From positions 310,001-374,000 of the forward strand of contig NZ_CP092519.1 in NCBI RefSeq assembly GCF_022430525.1: a DNA stretch of 64,000 bases, in the 5' to 3' direction. This stretch comes from Cetobacterium somerae (lineage in GTDB: Bacteria; Fusobacteriota; Fusobacteriia; Fusobacteriales; Fusobacteriaceae). Positions 24,789 through 33,077 of this stretch are shown here, piece after piece (the first letter of the stretch is position 1; each line of letters begins with the position of its first letter). The notes under the pieces are model-generated. The model was given only the letters and a program-made list of their open reading frames with translations, was not told where the DNA came from and did no database searches. Both the position numbers and the translations under genes were made by a program.

Positions 24789-25712
24789 ATGAAGCTGTCT
24801 AGCTATCTATCGGAAAAAGTAATTATTCCAAACATAAAAGGAAATAATATTAACGAATTGGTAGAAAATCTTTTAGATCAACTTGTTGAAAACAACAAAT
24901 CATTGAAAAATGAAAAAATGGTTATGAAAAAGGCTGTTCTAAAAAGAGAGGAAGAAGCATCAACATATTTAGGATATGGAGTTGCAGTACCACACGCAAG
25001 ATTAGAGCATTATGATGATATCTTAGTGGCAATAGGATTTCCAGAAAAACCAGTTATGGTAAAAACTATTGATAACAAAGAGGAAGAGTTAAAAATAGTT
25101 ATACTTGTAATAGCTGATGTTTTAAAAGGAAAAAAGATTCTGAAAATAATGTCAGGTATATCTAAATTAGCTATGAAAAACAAAGTTATTTTAGATAGAA
25201 TAATTGAGGAAAAAGATCCTGTTGAAACTATAAAAATATTAGAAGCTGCAAATATTGAAGTAGACCATAATATTACAGCAGAAGATTTAATGACTAATGT
25301 ACCAAAACCAGTAAAAGAAACTAATACATTAGAGGACATTGCAAAAATAATAATAATGGAAAAGGTTAGTGGAATTCCTGTGGTAGATAAGAATAATAAC
25401 TTTTTGGGAGAGATAACAGAAAGAGAGCTAATTGCATTTGGAATGCCTAAATACACAACTATTTTAAATGACTTAAACTTCATGACTGTGGGAGAGCCAT
25501 TTGAAAACTATCTAATAAATGAAAAAACAACAACAATAGAAGAGTTATATAGAAGAGAAGGAGTTGTAACAGTAGATAGAGAGGCTTCGTTAATGGAGGT
25601 ATCATATTTATTTATGAACCGTGGTGTTACTAGAATATATGTTGTTGAAAGTGGAAAGTATCTTGGAATTATTTTAAGATCAGATATTATAAGAAAAATA
25701 TTACATATATAA
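24789..25712 (+). CDS. Fusion of PTS EIIA (fructose/nitrogen type) with a CBS-domain pair
   Basis: 307 residues. Residues 1-150 match the EIIA-fru/PtsN fold with the phosphorylatable histidine in GVAVPHARLE (His69). Residues 160-307 form two CBS motifs (AEDLMTNVPKPVKETNTLEDIA with VSGIPVVDKNNNFLGEITERE, and VVTVDREASLMEVS with RIYVVESGKYLGIILRSDI), which bind adenosyl nucleotides in other proteins. No EIIB or EIIC accompanies it. The next gene, 17 bases downstream, is an ArsB/NhaD-type ion permease, so the fusion is probably a cytoplasmic regulatory subunit that links PTS phosphorylation state and nucleotide level to ion transport. That role is inference. ATG behind GGAGGTG. Confidence 0.85.
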   Translation: MKLSSYLSEKVIIPNIKGNNINELVENLLDQLVENNKSLKNEKMVMKKAVLKREEEASTYLGYGVAVPHARLEHYDDILVAIGFPEKPVMVKTIDNKEEELKIVILVIADVLKGKKILKIMSGISKLAMKNKVILDRIIEEKDPVETIKILEAANIEVDHNITAEDLMTNVPKPVKETNTLEDIAKIIIMEKVSGIPVVDKNNNFLGEITERELIAFGMPKYTTILNDLNFMTVGEPFENYLINEKTTTIEELYRREGVVTVDREASLMEVSYLFMNRGVTRIYVVESGKYLGIILRSDIIRKILHI

Positions 25713-25729
25713 GAAGGAAGTGAAGGTTT

Positions 25730-27007
25730 ATGTTAAGCTTAATATTAGGGCTTGGTATTTTTATAGCAGTGTTCTATTGTATCATAACAGAGAAGGTACC
25801 TGGAGCATGGGCAACAATGCTAGGTGGATTAGCTATGTCAATGGTAGGTATTTTTAATGAGGAACAAGCACTACACGCTATAGCAAGTAGATTAGAGATT
25901 TTATTTTTATTAATTGGTATGATGATAATAGTTCATCTTATATCTGAAACAGGAGTGTTCCAGTGGTTTGCTATTACATTAGCAAAATTTGTTAGAGGAG
26001 AACCGTTTTTACTTATAGTTTTCCTTGCAATAGTAACTGCAGTTTGTTCAGCGTTTTTAGATAACGTAACAACAATTTTACTAATGGCACCAATATCAAT
26101 ACTGTTAGCAGGGGAGTTAAAGTTAAATCCATTCCCATTTGTAATAACAGAGATAATGGCAGCAAATATAGGTGGTACAGCAACACTAATTGGAGACCCA
26201 ACACAACTGATCATAGGTCATGAAAGTGGATTAGGATTTAATGAATTTTTATTTAATACATCACCAGTTGCAATAATATCAATGGTAATATTACTAGCAA
26301 ATGTTTATTTCATCTATGGAAAAGATTTCCATGTTTCTACAGAGTTAAAAGCTAGAATTATGGAGATGAACCCAAGTAGAAGTTTAAAAGATAAAAAACT
26401 TTTAAGAGAAGCAGGAACAATTTTTGCATTAGTAATTCTTGGATTTGTATTAAATAACTTTATAAATAAAGGTCTTGCAATAATCTCTTTAAGTGGAGCA
26501 TTTTTACTTGTAACAATAGCAAAAAGAAAACCAGCAGATATATTTAAGCACGTAGAGTGGGATACTCTGTTCTTCTTTATTGGATTATTTATGATGGTAT
26601 TAGGAATCGAAAAAATAAATGTTATTGATATGGTTAGTGACAAGATGATTGCAGTAACTAAAGGAAACTTTGAGTTTGCAACAATGTCTATTATGACGTT
26701 ATCAGCATTATTCACATCAGTAATTGGAAACGTTGCTAACGCTGCAACAGTTTCAAAAATCATAGATGTTATGGCTCCTACATTTAAAGGAGTTCATACA
26801 GATGCACTTTGGTGGGCATTATCTTTTGGTTCGTGTTTAGGTGGAAACATCTCTATTCTTGGTTCTGCAACAAACGTAGTAGCAGTTGGTGTAGCAGGAA
26901 AATCAGGATGTAAAATAGATTTCGTAAAATTCTTAAAGTTTGGTGCATTAATAGCAATACAAACTTTAGTAGTAGCAGGAATATATCTAAAATTAAGATA
27001 TATGTAA
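25730..27007 (+). CDS. ArsB/NhaD-superfamily ion transporter (P-protein-like permease)
   Basis: 425 residues with about 11-12 hydrophobic segments. The two re-entrant signature loops of the ion-transporter superfamily are clear: FLDNVTTILLMAPISI in the first half with GGTATLIGDPTQLIIG, and in the second half VIGNVANAATVSKI with LGGNISILGSATNVVAVG. Family members exchange Na+/H+, or move arsenite or dicarboxylates across the inner membrane; the subgroup cannot be fixed from sequence reading. It is co-transcribed with the EIIA-CBS protein, which is probably its regulator. ATG behind GAAGGAAG. Confidence 0.85.
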   Translation: MLSLILGLGIFIAVFYCIITEKVPGAWATMLGGLAMSMVGIFNEEQALHAIASRLEILFLLIGMMIIVHLISETGVFQWFAITLAKFVRGEPFLLIVFLAIVTAVCSAFLDNVTTILLMAPISILLAGELKLNPFPFVITEIMAANIGGTATLIGDPTQLIIGHESGLGFNEFLFNTSPVAIISMVILLANVYFIYGKDFHVSTELKARIMEMNPSRSLKDKKLLREAGTIFALVILGFVLNNFINKGLAIISLSGAFLLVTIAKRKPADIFKHVEWDTLFFFIGLFMMVLGIEKINVIDMVSDKMIAVTKGNFEFATMSIMTLSALFTSVIGNVANAATVSKIIDVMAPTFKGVHTDALWWALSFGSCLGGNISILGSATNVVAVGVAGKSGCKIDFVKFLKFGALIAIQTLVVAGIYLKLRYM

Positions 27008-27043
27008 TATAAAAAATAATTGAAATACCCTCTAGTAAAAGAA

Positions 27044-27084
27044 GTAACAAAGGTATATAATAACTGAGCAAGTTATTTTGTTAC
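27044..27084 (+). promoter_or_regulatory. Nested inverted repeats around the -10 region of the NRAMP-like gene
   Basis: An outer pair GTAACAA (27044-27050) / TTGTTAC (27078-27084) encloses an inner pair AATAACT (27059-27065) / AGTTATT (27071-27077), all perfect. A TATAAT (27056-27061) lies inside. It could be an operator for a metal-responsive repressor or a transcript hairpin; no clear -35 box was found. Confidence 0.4.
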
Positions 27085-27105
27085 AATTTACGGAGGGATT
27101 TTTTT

Positions 27106-28305
27106 ATGAAAAATAATATGAGTTCAAAGAGTGGTGGTGCTGTTTTAGGTGCCGCTTTTTTAATGGCGATGTCAGCAGTAGGACCAGGCTTTTTGACTCA
27201 AGCATCAATTTTTACAGAACAATTTAAAGCTAACTTTGCATTTTCTATTTTGGTTTCAATAATTATAACTTTAATAGTTCAATTGAATATTTCTAGAATT
27301 ATTGGAGTTTCAGGATTAAGAGGGCAAGATTTAGCAAATAAAATTGTTCCAGGGTTAGGATATTTAATAGCGATATTGATTGTTTTAGGAGGCTTTGCTT
27401 TTAATATAGGAAATGTAGGTGGAGCAGCTCTAGGTTTAAATGTATTATTTGGAATTGATCTTACATATTCTGCGCTATTAGCAGGAGGAGTGGGAGCATT
27501 AATTTTTATTTCAAAAGATGCTGGAAAAATAATAGATAAATTTACTAAAATATTGGGTGTTTTAATGATTTTAGTAATATCTTACGTGGCTTTAGAGAGT
27601 AAGCCACCAATTTCAGAAGCAGCTTATAGTGCAGTATTTCCAGAGTCTTATGGAGATTTGAGTTTCTCATTATTGACTTTACTTGGTGGAACTATAGGAG
27701 GGTATATAATTTTTGCAGGAGGTCATAAGTTATTAGATGCAAATATTAAAGGAAAAGAAAATTTAAACAATATAGATAAAAGTTTGTTAATAGGTGTAAG
27801 TATAGCTTCAATTATAAGAATAGTTCTGTTTTTAGCTGTCTTAGGAGTGGTTTCAGCGGGAGCTACCTTAAATCCAGAGAATCCACCAGCTTCGGCTTTC
27901 ATGCAAGGGGCAGGAGTTGTAGGATATAAAATATTTGGAGTCGTTATATTAGCATCATCATTAGGAACTATAGTAGGTGCAGCGTATACATCAATTTCAT
28001 TTTTAAAGACACTTTTTCCAGTTGTTTTTCAACATGAAAAGGGATTTATAATAGGATTTATTCTATTATCAACATTGGTTATGGCAAGTATTGGAAAACC
28101 AGTTTCGTTATTGTTATTAGCAGGAGCTTTAAATGGTTTAATTTTACCAATAACTTTAGGAATAACACTGCTTGCTTCAAGAAAAAAAGAGATAGTAGGA
28201 GATTACAAACACTCAGTTATACTTACAATATTTGGAATAGCTATAGTTGTTATTATGGGATATGAAGGAATAATATCTCTTGGAAGTATAGCAGCGATAC
28301 TTTAA
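27106..28305 (+). CDS. NRAMP-related divalent metal/amino-acid-fold transporter (YcsG-like)
   Basis: 399 residues, about 11 transmembrane segments. The N-terminal helix contains SAVGPGFLTQASIFTEQF, where classical Mn/Fe NRAMP proteins have the metal-binding DPGN; here it is GPGF. This substitution is seen in the YcsG/NRAMP-related subgroup, so Mn or Fe transport should not be assumed. FAGGHKLLDA in the middle replaces the usual MPHNL-type motif. It lies 98 bases after the ArsB-type permease, behind its own nested inverted repeat and TATAAT, and ends in a strong terminator, so it may be an independent unit. ATG behind GGAGGG. Confidence 0.78.
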   Translation: MKNNMSSKSGGAVLGAAFLMAMSAVGPGFLTQASIFTEQFKANFAFSILVSIIITLIVQLNISRIIGVSGLRGQDLANKIVPGLGYLIAILIVLGGFAFNIGNVGGAALGLNVLFGIDLTYSALLAGGVGALIFISKDAGKIIDKFTKILGVLMILVISYVALESKPPISEAAYSAVFPESYGDLSFSLLTLLGGTIGGYIIFAGGHKLLDANIKGKENLNNIDKSLLIGVSIASIIRIVLFLAVLGVVSAGATLNPENPPASAFMQGAGVVGYKIFGVVILASSLGTIVGAAYTSISFLKTLFPVVFQHEKGFIIGFILLSTLVMASIGKPVSLLLLAGALNGLILPITLGITLLASRKKEIVGDYKHSVILTIFGIAIVVIMGYEGIISLGSIAAIL

Positions 28306-28337
28306 AAAAGAAGCTAGTTTACCTAGCTTCTTTTATT
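28306..28337. terminator. Terminator after the NRAMP-like gene
   Basis: AAAAGAAGCTAG / CTAGCTTCTTTT with a five-base loop; usable in both directions and shared with the convergent Rep-like gene. Confidence 0.85.
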
Positions 28338-28351
28338 ATATCTAAAAAATA

Positions 28352-29473
28352 TTAATTTTGAGTTTGGAAAATTTTGAAACTTCCACGATTTTCAATATAT
28401 GTTCCAAAGACAATATAATTTTCATCTCTATAAAAGAAAGTATCCCCCTCTTTAAATTCCTTAATATCTTTTAAAAATTTAAAATTTAAAGAGTAATAGA
28501 AGTTATAACCAATCATTATATTATAGATTGTCTTAGTAAAAGTTGTTACATCTTTGTATAAAGATACCTTCTCTTTAATAAGTGTATGGTTATTCAGTTG
28601 TAAAATCTCTTCAATGTTTTCACCTTTTCTTTTCAAATAGTTTATTAATTCATTATCTGAAAGAGTAAGATTATTTTCTTTTAAGAAAAGAATAGCTCTT
28701 TTACACTGAATAAATCCAATATCATTAATAGATGAGTTGATACTTTCCCAAATCTTTTTATAATCTTCAATATTACTTTTGATAAGCTGAATTAAATAGT
28801 TAGTTTCAGCACTTTTTTCAATAAGAGAGTTATTTTTTAAAATAAATTCAATAGCAGTAACTTTGTTATTTTTAGATTCTCCTTTTTTTATCTTATTATA
28901 AATAAGGGTGTAGTTTGAATAGGAGTTTATATTTTCTACTAAGGGTTTTAATAGTGCTTTTTCAAAATCAAAAAAACGATCATAAGCTTCTTCTTTTACA
29001 TTAAAGATATTTTTTAGCTCTTCAATACTTAAAACTAGATTTATATTTTCTGAGCTATTTTTTAAAACTAGATTAAAAAAATTATGTGAAGATTTTTGTC
29101 TAAAGTAAAAAAAGGTCTTTAAAGATAAAAAACTTTCAATACTATTTTTTTTAAAAGCATTAACTATCATAGGAGGGATGGTTATATAAAAAACATCATC
29201 AATTTTGCTAAAGTAACTAATATGAGGAAATTGTGAAAAAGTATTTTTATCATACTCATCAATGAACGAATAAGAGATATATTTAGTCATAAGTCCATTG
29301 AGAGCTTCTATAACATCTTGAGAGTCTAATTTTTTAAATTCTTTAGACTCTAAGATAATAGTTTCTTTTAAATCACTGTTTACTTTATTTAATATGTTTA
29401 AAAAAATGGTATTTTCAATTTTAGAAGTTCTCGTATTAAAGATAATATTTTGGTTAGAAATTTTAAAACTCAA
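28352..29473 (-). CDS. Rep_3 (RepB)-family replication initiator-like protein
   Basis: 373 residues. The two winged-helix architecture of plasmid initiators is visible. The stretch LVLSIEELKNIFNVKEEAYDRFFDFEKALLKPLVENIN followed by YTLIYNKIKKG and VTAIEFILK matches the conserved WH1 end of the Rep_3 family. The region before it (FYITIPPMIVNAFKKNSIESFLSLKTFFYFRQ) fits the typical 'leysLkS.ya.rlYel' segment. The C-terminus (residues 230-373) is unlike standard Rep proteins. Nearby plasmid genes (parA, mobilisation) are absent. It is divergent from a fructose PTS gene, with two copies of a 15-base direct repeat in between. Either this replicon is a plasmid or chromid, or the Rep fold has been taken over as a regulator. 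ATG behind GGAGG. Confidence 0.7.
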   Translation of the reverse strand: MSFKISNQNIIFNTRTSKIENTIFLNILNKVNSDLKETIILESKEFKKLDSQDVIEALNGLMTKYISYSFIDEYDKNTFSQFPHISYFSKIDDVFYITIPPMIVNAFKKNSIESFLSLKTFFYFRQKSSHNFFNLVLKNSSENINLVLSIEELKNIFNVKEEAYDRFFDFEKALLKPLVENINSYSNYTLIYNKIKKGESKNNKVTAIEFILKNNSLIEKSAETNYLIQLIKSNIEDYKKIWESINSSINDIGFIQCKRAILFLKENNLTLSDNELINYLKRKGENIEEILQLNNHTLIKEKVSLYKDVTTFTKTIYNIMIGYNFYYSLNFKFLKDIKEFKEGDTFFYRDENYIVFGTYIENRGSFKIFQTQN

Positions 29474-29530
29474 TATATAACCTCCGTTAAAAAAAATTTT
29501 TAATTTTTTTTACATATTTTATCATGAAAA

Positions 29531-29545
29531 TAGACGAAACAAAAT
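29531..29545 (+). repeat. Direct repeat, copy 1 (iteron- or operator-like)
   Basis: TAGACGAAACAAAAT, in the intergenic region between the Rep-like gene and the PTS gene. The second copy lies 52 bases downstream. Distinct from the surrounding A/T background because of the GACG core. Confidence 0.55.
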
Positions 29546-29582
29546 ATAAAAAATAGATAATAAAAAAATAAAAATTATATTA

Positions 29583-29597
29583 TAGACGAAACAAAAA
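29583..29597 (+). repeat. Direct repeat, copy 2 (iteron- or operator-like)
   Basis: TAGACGAAACAAAAA, matching copy 1 at 14 of 15 positions and lying just upstream of the PTS promoter. The 52-base period is about five helical turns, so both copies face the same side of the DNA. Confidence 0.55.
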
Positions 29598-29613
29598 TTT
29601 AAAAATAGCAAAT

Positions 29614-29643
29614 TTGACAGAAAAAAGTAAAATAATGTATAGT
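29614..29643 (+). promoter_or_regulatory. Promoter of the fructose-type PTS gene
   Basis: TTGACA (29614-29619) and TATAGT (29638-29643) with an 18-base spacer. Confidence 0.65.
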
Positions 29644-29679
29644 GAGACCATAAGACAAAGAAAATAAGGGAGTGAAAAA

Positions 29680-31497
29680 ATGTTAGAAAAAAAGTATATA
29701 AAACTAAAACTAACAGGTAAAACAAAAGATGAGATACTACAAGAGCTTGTAGATGTTTTAGATAATGGTGGGGCATTAGAAAATAAGGATGAGTTTTTAA
29801 AAGTTGTAAAGGCTAGAGAGGCTACATCATCAACAGGATTAGAAGAGGGAATTGCAATTCCTCATGGAAAAACAAAGGCAGTGAAAAAACCAGCGGTAGC
29901 TTTTGGAAGATCAGAAGGAGTGGACTTTAATTCTTTAGATGGAGAGCCATCAAAACTATTCTTTATGATAGCAGCTCCAGAAGATGCAACAGATTCTCAT
30001 ATAGAAACATTATCGAAGTTAACAAATAAACTTTTAGATGATGAAGTAAGAGAAAAGTTAGAAAATGCTAAAACAGAGGATGAAATTTTAAATATATTAA
30101 ATGAAGAGAAAAAAGAGACTGTAAAATCTGTAGAATCAAGAGATGGTTATGTGGTTGCTGTAACAGCTTGTCCAGTAGGAATTGCTCATACATACATGGC
30201 AGCTGATTCTTTAGTAAATAAAGGTAAAGAGTTAGGAGTAGAGATAAAAGTTGAAACAAATGGAAGCGTTGGAGTTAAAAATGAATTGACAGCTGAAGAT
30301 ATAAAAAGAGCTACAGGAGTTATAGTTGCAGCAGATAAGACAATAGATATGGATAGATTTGCAGGTAAAAAAGTTATTCAAGTTCCAGTAAAACAAGCTA
30401 TAAGAGCTCCAAAAGAGTTAATTGAAAAGACACTAAATGGAGAGGGAGAAATCTATAAATCTTCTTCTAATGGGAAAAAAGAAGTTCCAAAAAATGAAAA
30501 AACTGGAATTTATAAACATCTAATGAATGGTGTTTCTCATATGTTACCATTAGTAGTATGTGGAGGAGTTTTAATAGCTCTTTCAATAGCATTATCAGGA
30601 ATAAAAGCAGGATCAGGAGCAGATGTAACAAATCCATTCTTTAAATCGATGTTAGATTTAGGAGTTGCAGCATTTGGACTTATGATACCAATTCTTTCAG
30701 GGTATATAGCGATGAGTATAGCGGATAGACCAGGACTTGCTCCAGGACTTGTTGGTGGTGCTTTAGCAAATACAGTTGGAGCAGGATTTTTAGGTGGTAT
30801 GGTTGCCGGTTTCGCTGCAGGATATATAGCTAAATGGGTAAAATCATGGAATGTTCCAGAGGGATTAAAGCCAATTATGCCAATATTTGTAATACCTTTA
30901 GTTTCAACATCTTTAGTTGGAGTTATAATGTATTTCATAGGTGCACCTATTAGTGGATTTATGAATATGTTAACAGATGTATTAAAAGGAATGGAAGCAG
31001 GATCAGTGTTTTTAGCACTTATTTTAGGATGTATGATTTCTTTTGATATGGGTGGACCAATAAATAAAGTTGCATTCCTATTTGGTTCAGCAATGATAAC
31101 TCAAGGAGTTCCAACAGTGATGGGACCAATTGCAGTTGCAATTTGTATTCCACCAATTGGTATGGGAATAGCAACAATGATGGCACCTAAGAACTATGAA
31201 GTTGGAGAAAGAGAAGCTGGAAAAGCAGCTTTTGCAATGGGATTAATTGGAATCACAGAAGGAGCGATACCATTTGCTGCAGCAGATCCATTTAGAGTTA
31301 TTCCATCTATAATGGTTGGAAGTGGAGTTGGAGCAGTTATAGCGGCAATAGGAAAAGTTGCGGATCATGCACCTCATGGAGGACCAATAGTATTACCAGT
31401 AGTAGACAATAAGTTAATGTTTATTATTGCGATTGTAGTAGGATCTCTGATAAGTGCAATAATGGTAAATATTTTAAAGAAATTTAAGAAACAGTAG
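29680..31497 (+). CDS. Fructose-family PTS permease, EIIA-EIIB-EIIC fusion
   Basis: 605 residues in the order A-B-C. EIIA (1-150) has the phosphorylatable histidine in GIAIPHGKT (His62). EIIB (about 155-255) has VTACPVGIAHTYMAAD with the phospho-cysteine Cys164. EIIC (about 275-605) has some eight or more hydrophobic segments, the DMGGPINKVAF motif and GITEGAIPFAAADP. It should import and phosphorylate a fructose-type sugar, possibly fructose, mannose or a mannosyl compound, using phosphoenolpyruvate via HPr. No fructose-1-phosphate kinase gene is adjacent, so the substrate is uncertain. ATG behind AAGGGAG, promoter with TTGACA upstream, and two direct repeats that may be operator sites. Confidence 0.93.
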   Translation: MLEKKYIKLKLTGKTKDEILQELVDVLDNGGALENKDEFLKVVKAREATSSTGLEEGIAIPHGKTKAVKKPAVAFGRSEGVDFNSLDGEPSKLFFMIAAPEDATDSHIETLSKLTNKLLDDEVREKLENAKTEDEILNILNEEKKETVKSVESRDGYVVAVTACPVGIAHTYMAADSLVNKGKELGVEIKVETNGSVGVKNELTAEDIKRATGVIVAADKTIDMDRFAGKKVIQVPVKQAIRAPKELIEKTLNGEGEIYKSSSNGKKEVPKNEKTGIYKHLMNGVSHMLPLVVCGGVLIALSIALSGIKAGSGADVTNPFFKSMLDLGVAAFGLMIPILSGYIAMSIADRPGLAPGLVGGALANTVGAGFLGGMVAGFAAGYIAKWVKSWNVPEGLKPIMPIFVIPLVSTSLVGVIMYFIGAPISGFMNMLTDVLKGMEAGSVFLALILGCMISFDMGGPINKVAFLFGSAMITQGVPTVMGPIAVAICIPPIGMGIATMMAPKNYEVGEREAGKAAFAMGLIGITEGAIPFAAADPFRVIPSIMVGSGVGAVIAAIGKVADHAPHGGPIVLPVVDNKLMFIIAIVVGSLISAIMVNILKKFKKQ

Positions 31498-31526
31498 TTT
31501 AAACTTATTAATATATTGATGAAATA

Positions 31527-31573
31527 AAACTCCCATGATACTATTTAATAAAAAAGTACGTGGGAGTTTTTTT
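31527..31573 (+). terminator. Terminator whose 3' arm contains the ribosome-binding site of the next gene
   Basis: AAAACTCCCATG (31527-31538) pairs with CGTGGGAGTTTT (31559-31570, one G-U pair). An inner TACT/AGTA pairing extends the stem, and a T run leads directly to the ATG at 31574. The GGGAG used as Shine-Dalgarno is buried in the stem. Confidence 0.75.
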
Positions 31574-32527
31574 ATGAGAAAAAGGATATTAAAAAGTATA
31601 ATTCAAGTTATACCAGTATTTATAATTGGTGGAATTTTATCAGTAATATCGTTATATACAGATAATCAATTTTTAAAAGATTTAAGTGGATATAGTTTTT
31701 TAATGGCACCACCTCTTTTAGCAGCATACATAGCAAAAGAGATAGCTGGAAGTGTAGGATTTATTCCTGGAATTATTTTAGGATATTTGTCTGGTGCAAT
31801 TGGTCTTGGAATGTTTGGAGGAATATTAGTTGGGGTAGTTTTAGGGTATTTTATAAATACTTTAAAAAAAATAGAGATATCTATAGAAGTTTCTTCAATA
31901 ATGTATTTAGTAATAATTCCAATACTTTCAACTCTAGTTGTAGGAATGGGCTTTTATTATATTTTCCAAGGACCAATGAAATTTATATTAGATGAACTTG
32001 GGATCTATTTAAATAGTTTAGATGATAAGAATAATGTATTTTTAAATTTTGTTTTAGGTGGACTTATAGGAGTAGATTTAGGAGGACCAATAAATAAAGT
32101 GGCATATGTTTATGCTGTAAATACTATTGAGTATGGCAGAGGAGATATAATGGGACCAATAGCAGTGGCTATTTCAACTCCTCCTTTAGCTTTGGGATTA
32201 TCACAGTTTATATTAAAAAATAGATTTTCTAAAACTGAGAGAGAAGCGGGAGTAATATCTATACTTTTAGGGTTTTTAGGGATTACAGAGGGAGCACTAT
32301 TATTTTTAACAAGAGATATTTCTGTATTACCAACAACTGTTATTGGAGCAGCAATAGGTGCTGGAGCAGCATCGATATTAGGGGTAAAATCAATAGTACC
32401 TCATGGAGGTATTATAATATTACCATTAATAGAAAATAAAATAGGCTTTTTAATAGCATTATCAATAGGTGTAGCATCAACAATATTTATGTTGTATTTT
32501 TTAAAAAAAGGGGAGAGCAATGGATAG
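31574..32527 (+). CDS. Stand-alone fructose-type PTS EIIC-like membrane protein
   Basis: The start is the ATG at 31574 with GGGAG at 31562-31566; this shortens the longest frame by 13 residues that would lie in the terminator loop. The product has 317 residues and the same landmarks as the EIIC part of the upstream gene: GVDLGGPINKVAYVYA, GPIAVAISTPPLALG, GITEGALLFLTRD and the PHGGI segment. It has no EIIA or EIIB of its own. It may form a pore with the upstream EIIA-EIIB, act as a facilitator, or be a regulatory relic; this cannot be decided here. Its ribosome-binding site lies inside the terminator stem of the preceding gene, so expression is probably low or conditional. The GNAT gene overlaps its end by 8 bases. 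Confidence 0.82.
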   Translation: MRKRILKSIIQVIPVFIIGGILSVISLYTDNQFLKDLSGYSFLMAPPLLAAYIAKEIAGSVGFIPGIILGYLSGAIGLGMFGGILVGVVLGYFINTLKKIEISIEVSSIMYLVIIPILSTLVVGMGFYYIFQGPMKFILDELGIYLNSLDDKNNVFLNFVLGGLIGVDLGGPINKVAYVYAVNTIEYGRGDIMGPIAVAISTPPLALGLSQFILKNRFSKTEREAGVISILLGFLGITEGALLFLTRDISVLPTTVIGAAIGAGAASILGVKSIVPHGGIIILPLIENKIGFLIALSIGVASTIFMLYFLKKGESNG

Positions 32528-33077
32528 AAGCGTAGAAAATATACATCTGATTATGACTAAAGAGAATTTAGATTTTAATGAAAAACAACTTCCAGAGGGA
32601 TATGAGTTTGTAATGTATGAATCAGGAATGATGAATAAATGGATTGAAATTCAACTTTCATCTAAGCATATACTTGAAAGACTTGAAGGAGAAAACTATT
32701 TTAAAGATGTATTCTTAAAAAATGAAAATTTTTTAAAAGAAAGTATGATTTTTATTAAGGATAGTAAAGGAGACTTAGTAGGAACAGGGGCTATTTGGGA
32801 GGGAAAGTATTTTCCACAAGATAAAAATAAAAGTTATAGATTACATTGGATTGCAGTAGATCCAAAACATGGTGGAAAAGGGTTAGCAAAAGCTATAGTA
32901 TCAAAACTACTTTCAATATTTAAAGATAAAAAAATGGGAGAGGGATTATATCTCTCCACACAAACATGTAGCTATGTAGCTATAAAAATATATTTAGACT
33001 TTGGCTTTAAACCCTATGATTTAGAAAAAAATCAAAAAGGTTGGGATATAGTTTTCAATAAAATTAATGTTCAATAA
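32520..33077 (+). CDS. GNAT-family N-acetyltransferase
   Basis: 185 residues. The acetyl-CoA binding core is in LHWIAVDPKHGGKGLAKAIVSKLLS (the R/Q-x-x-G-x-G/A loop reads HGGKGLA), followed by GLYLSTQTCSYVAIKIYLDFGF, the usual C-terminal strand and helix. The N-terminal part (LPEGYEFVMYESGMMNKWIEIQL) is typical of stand-alone GNAT enzymes acting on small molecules. The substrate is unknown. It starts inside the end of the EIIC-like gene behind GGGGAGAG, so the two are translationally coupled. Its 3' end overlaps the 3' end of the HD-GYP gene on the opposite strand by 14 bases, with no terminator between them. Confidence 0.85.
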   Translation: MDRSVENIHLIMTKENLDFNEKQLPEGYEFVMYESGMMNKWIEIQLSSKHILERLEGENYFKDVFLKNENFLKESMIFIKDSKGDLVGTGAIWEGKYFPQDKNKSYRLHWIAVDPKHGGKGLAKAIVSKLLSIFKDKKMGEGLYLSTQTCSYVAIKIYLDFGFKPYDLEKNQKGWDIVFNKINVQ

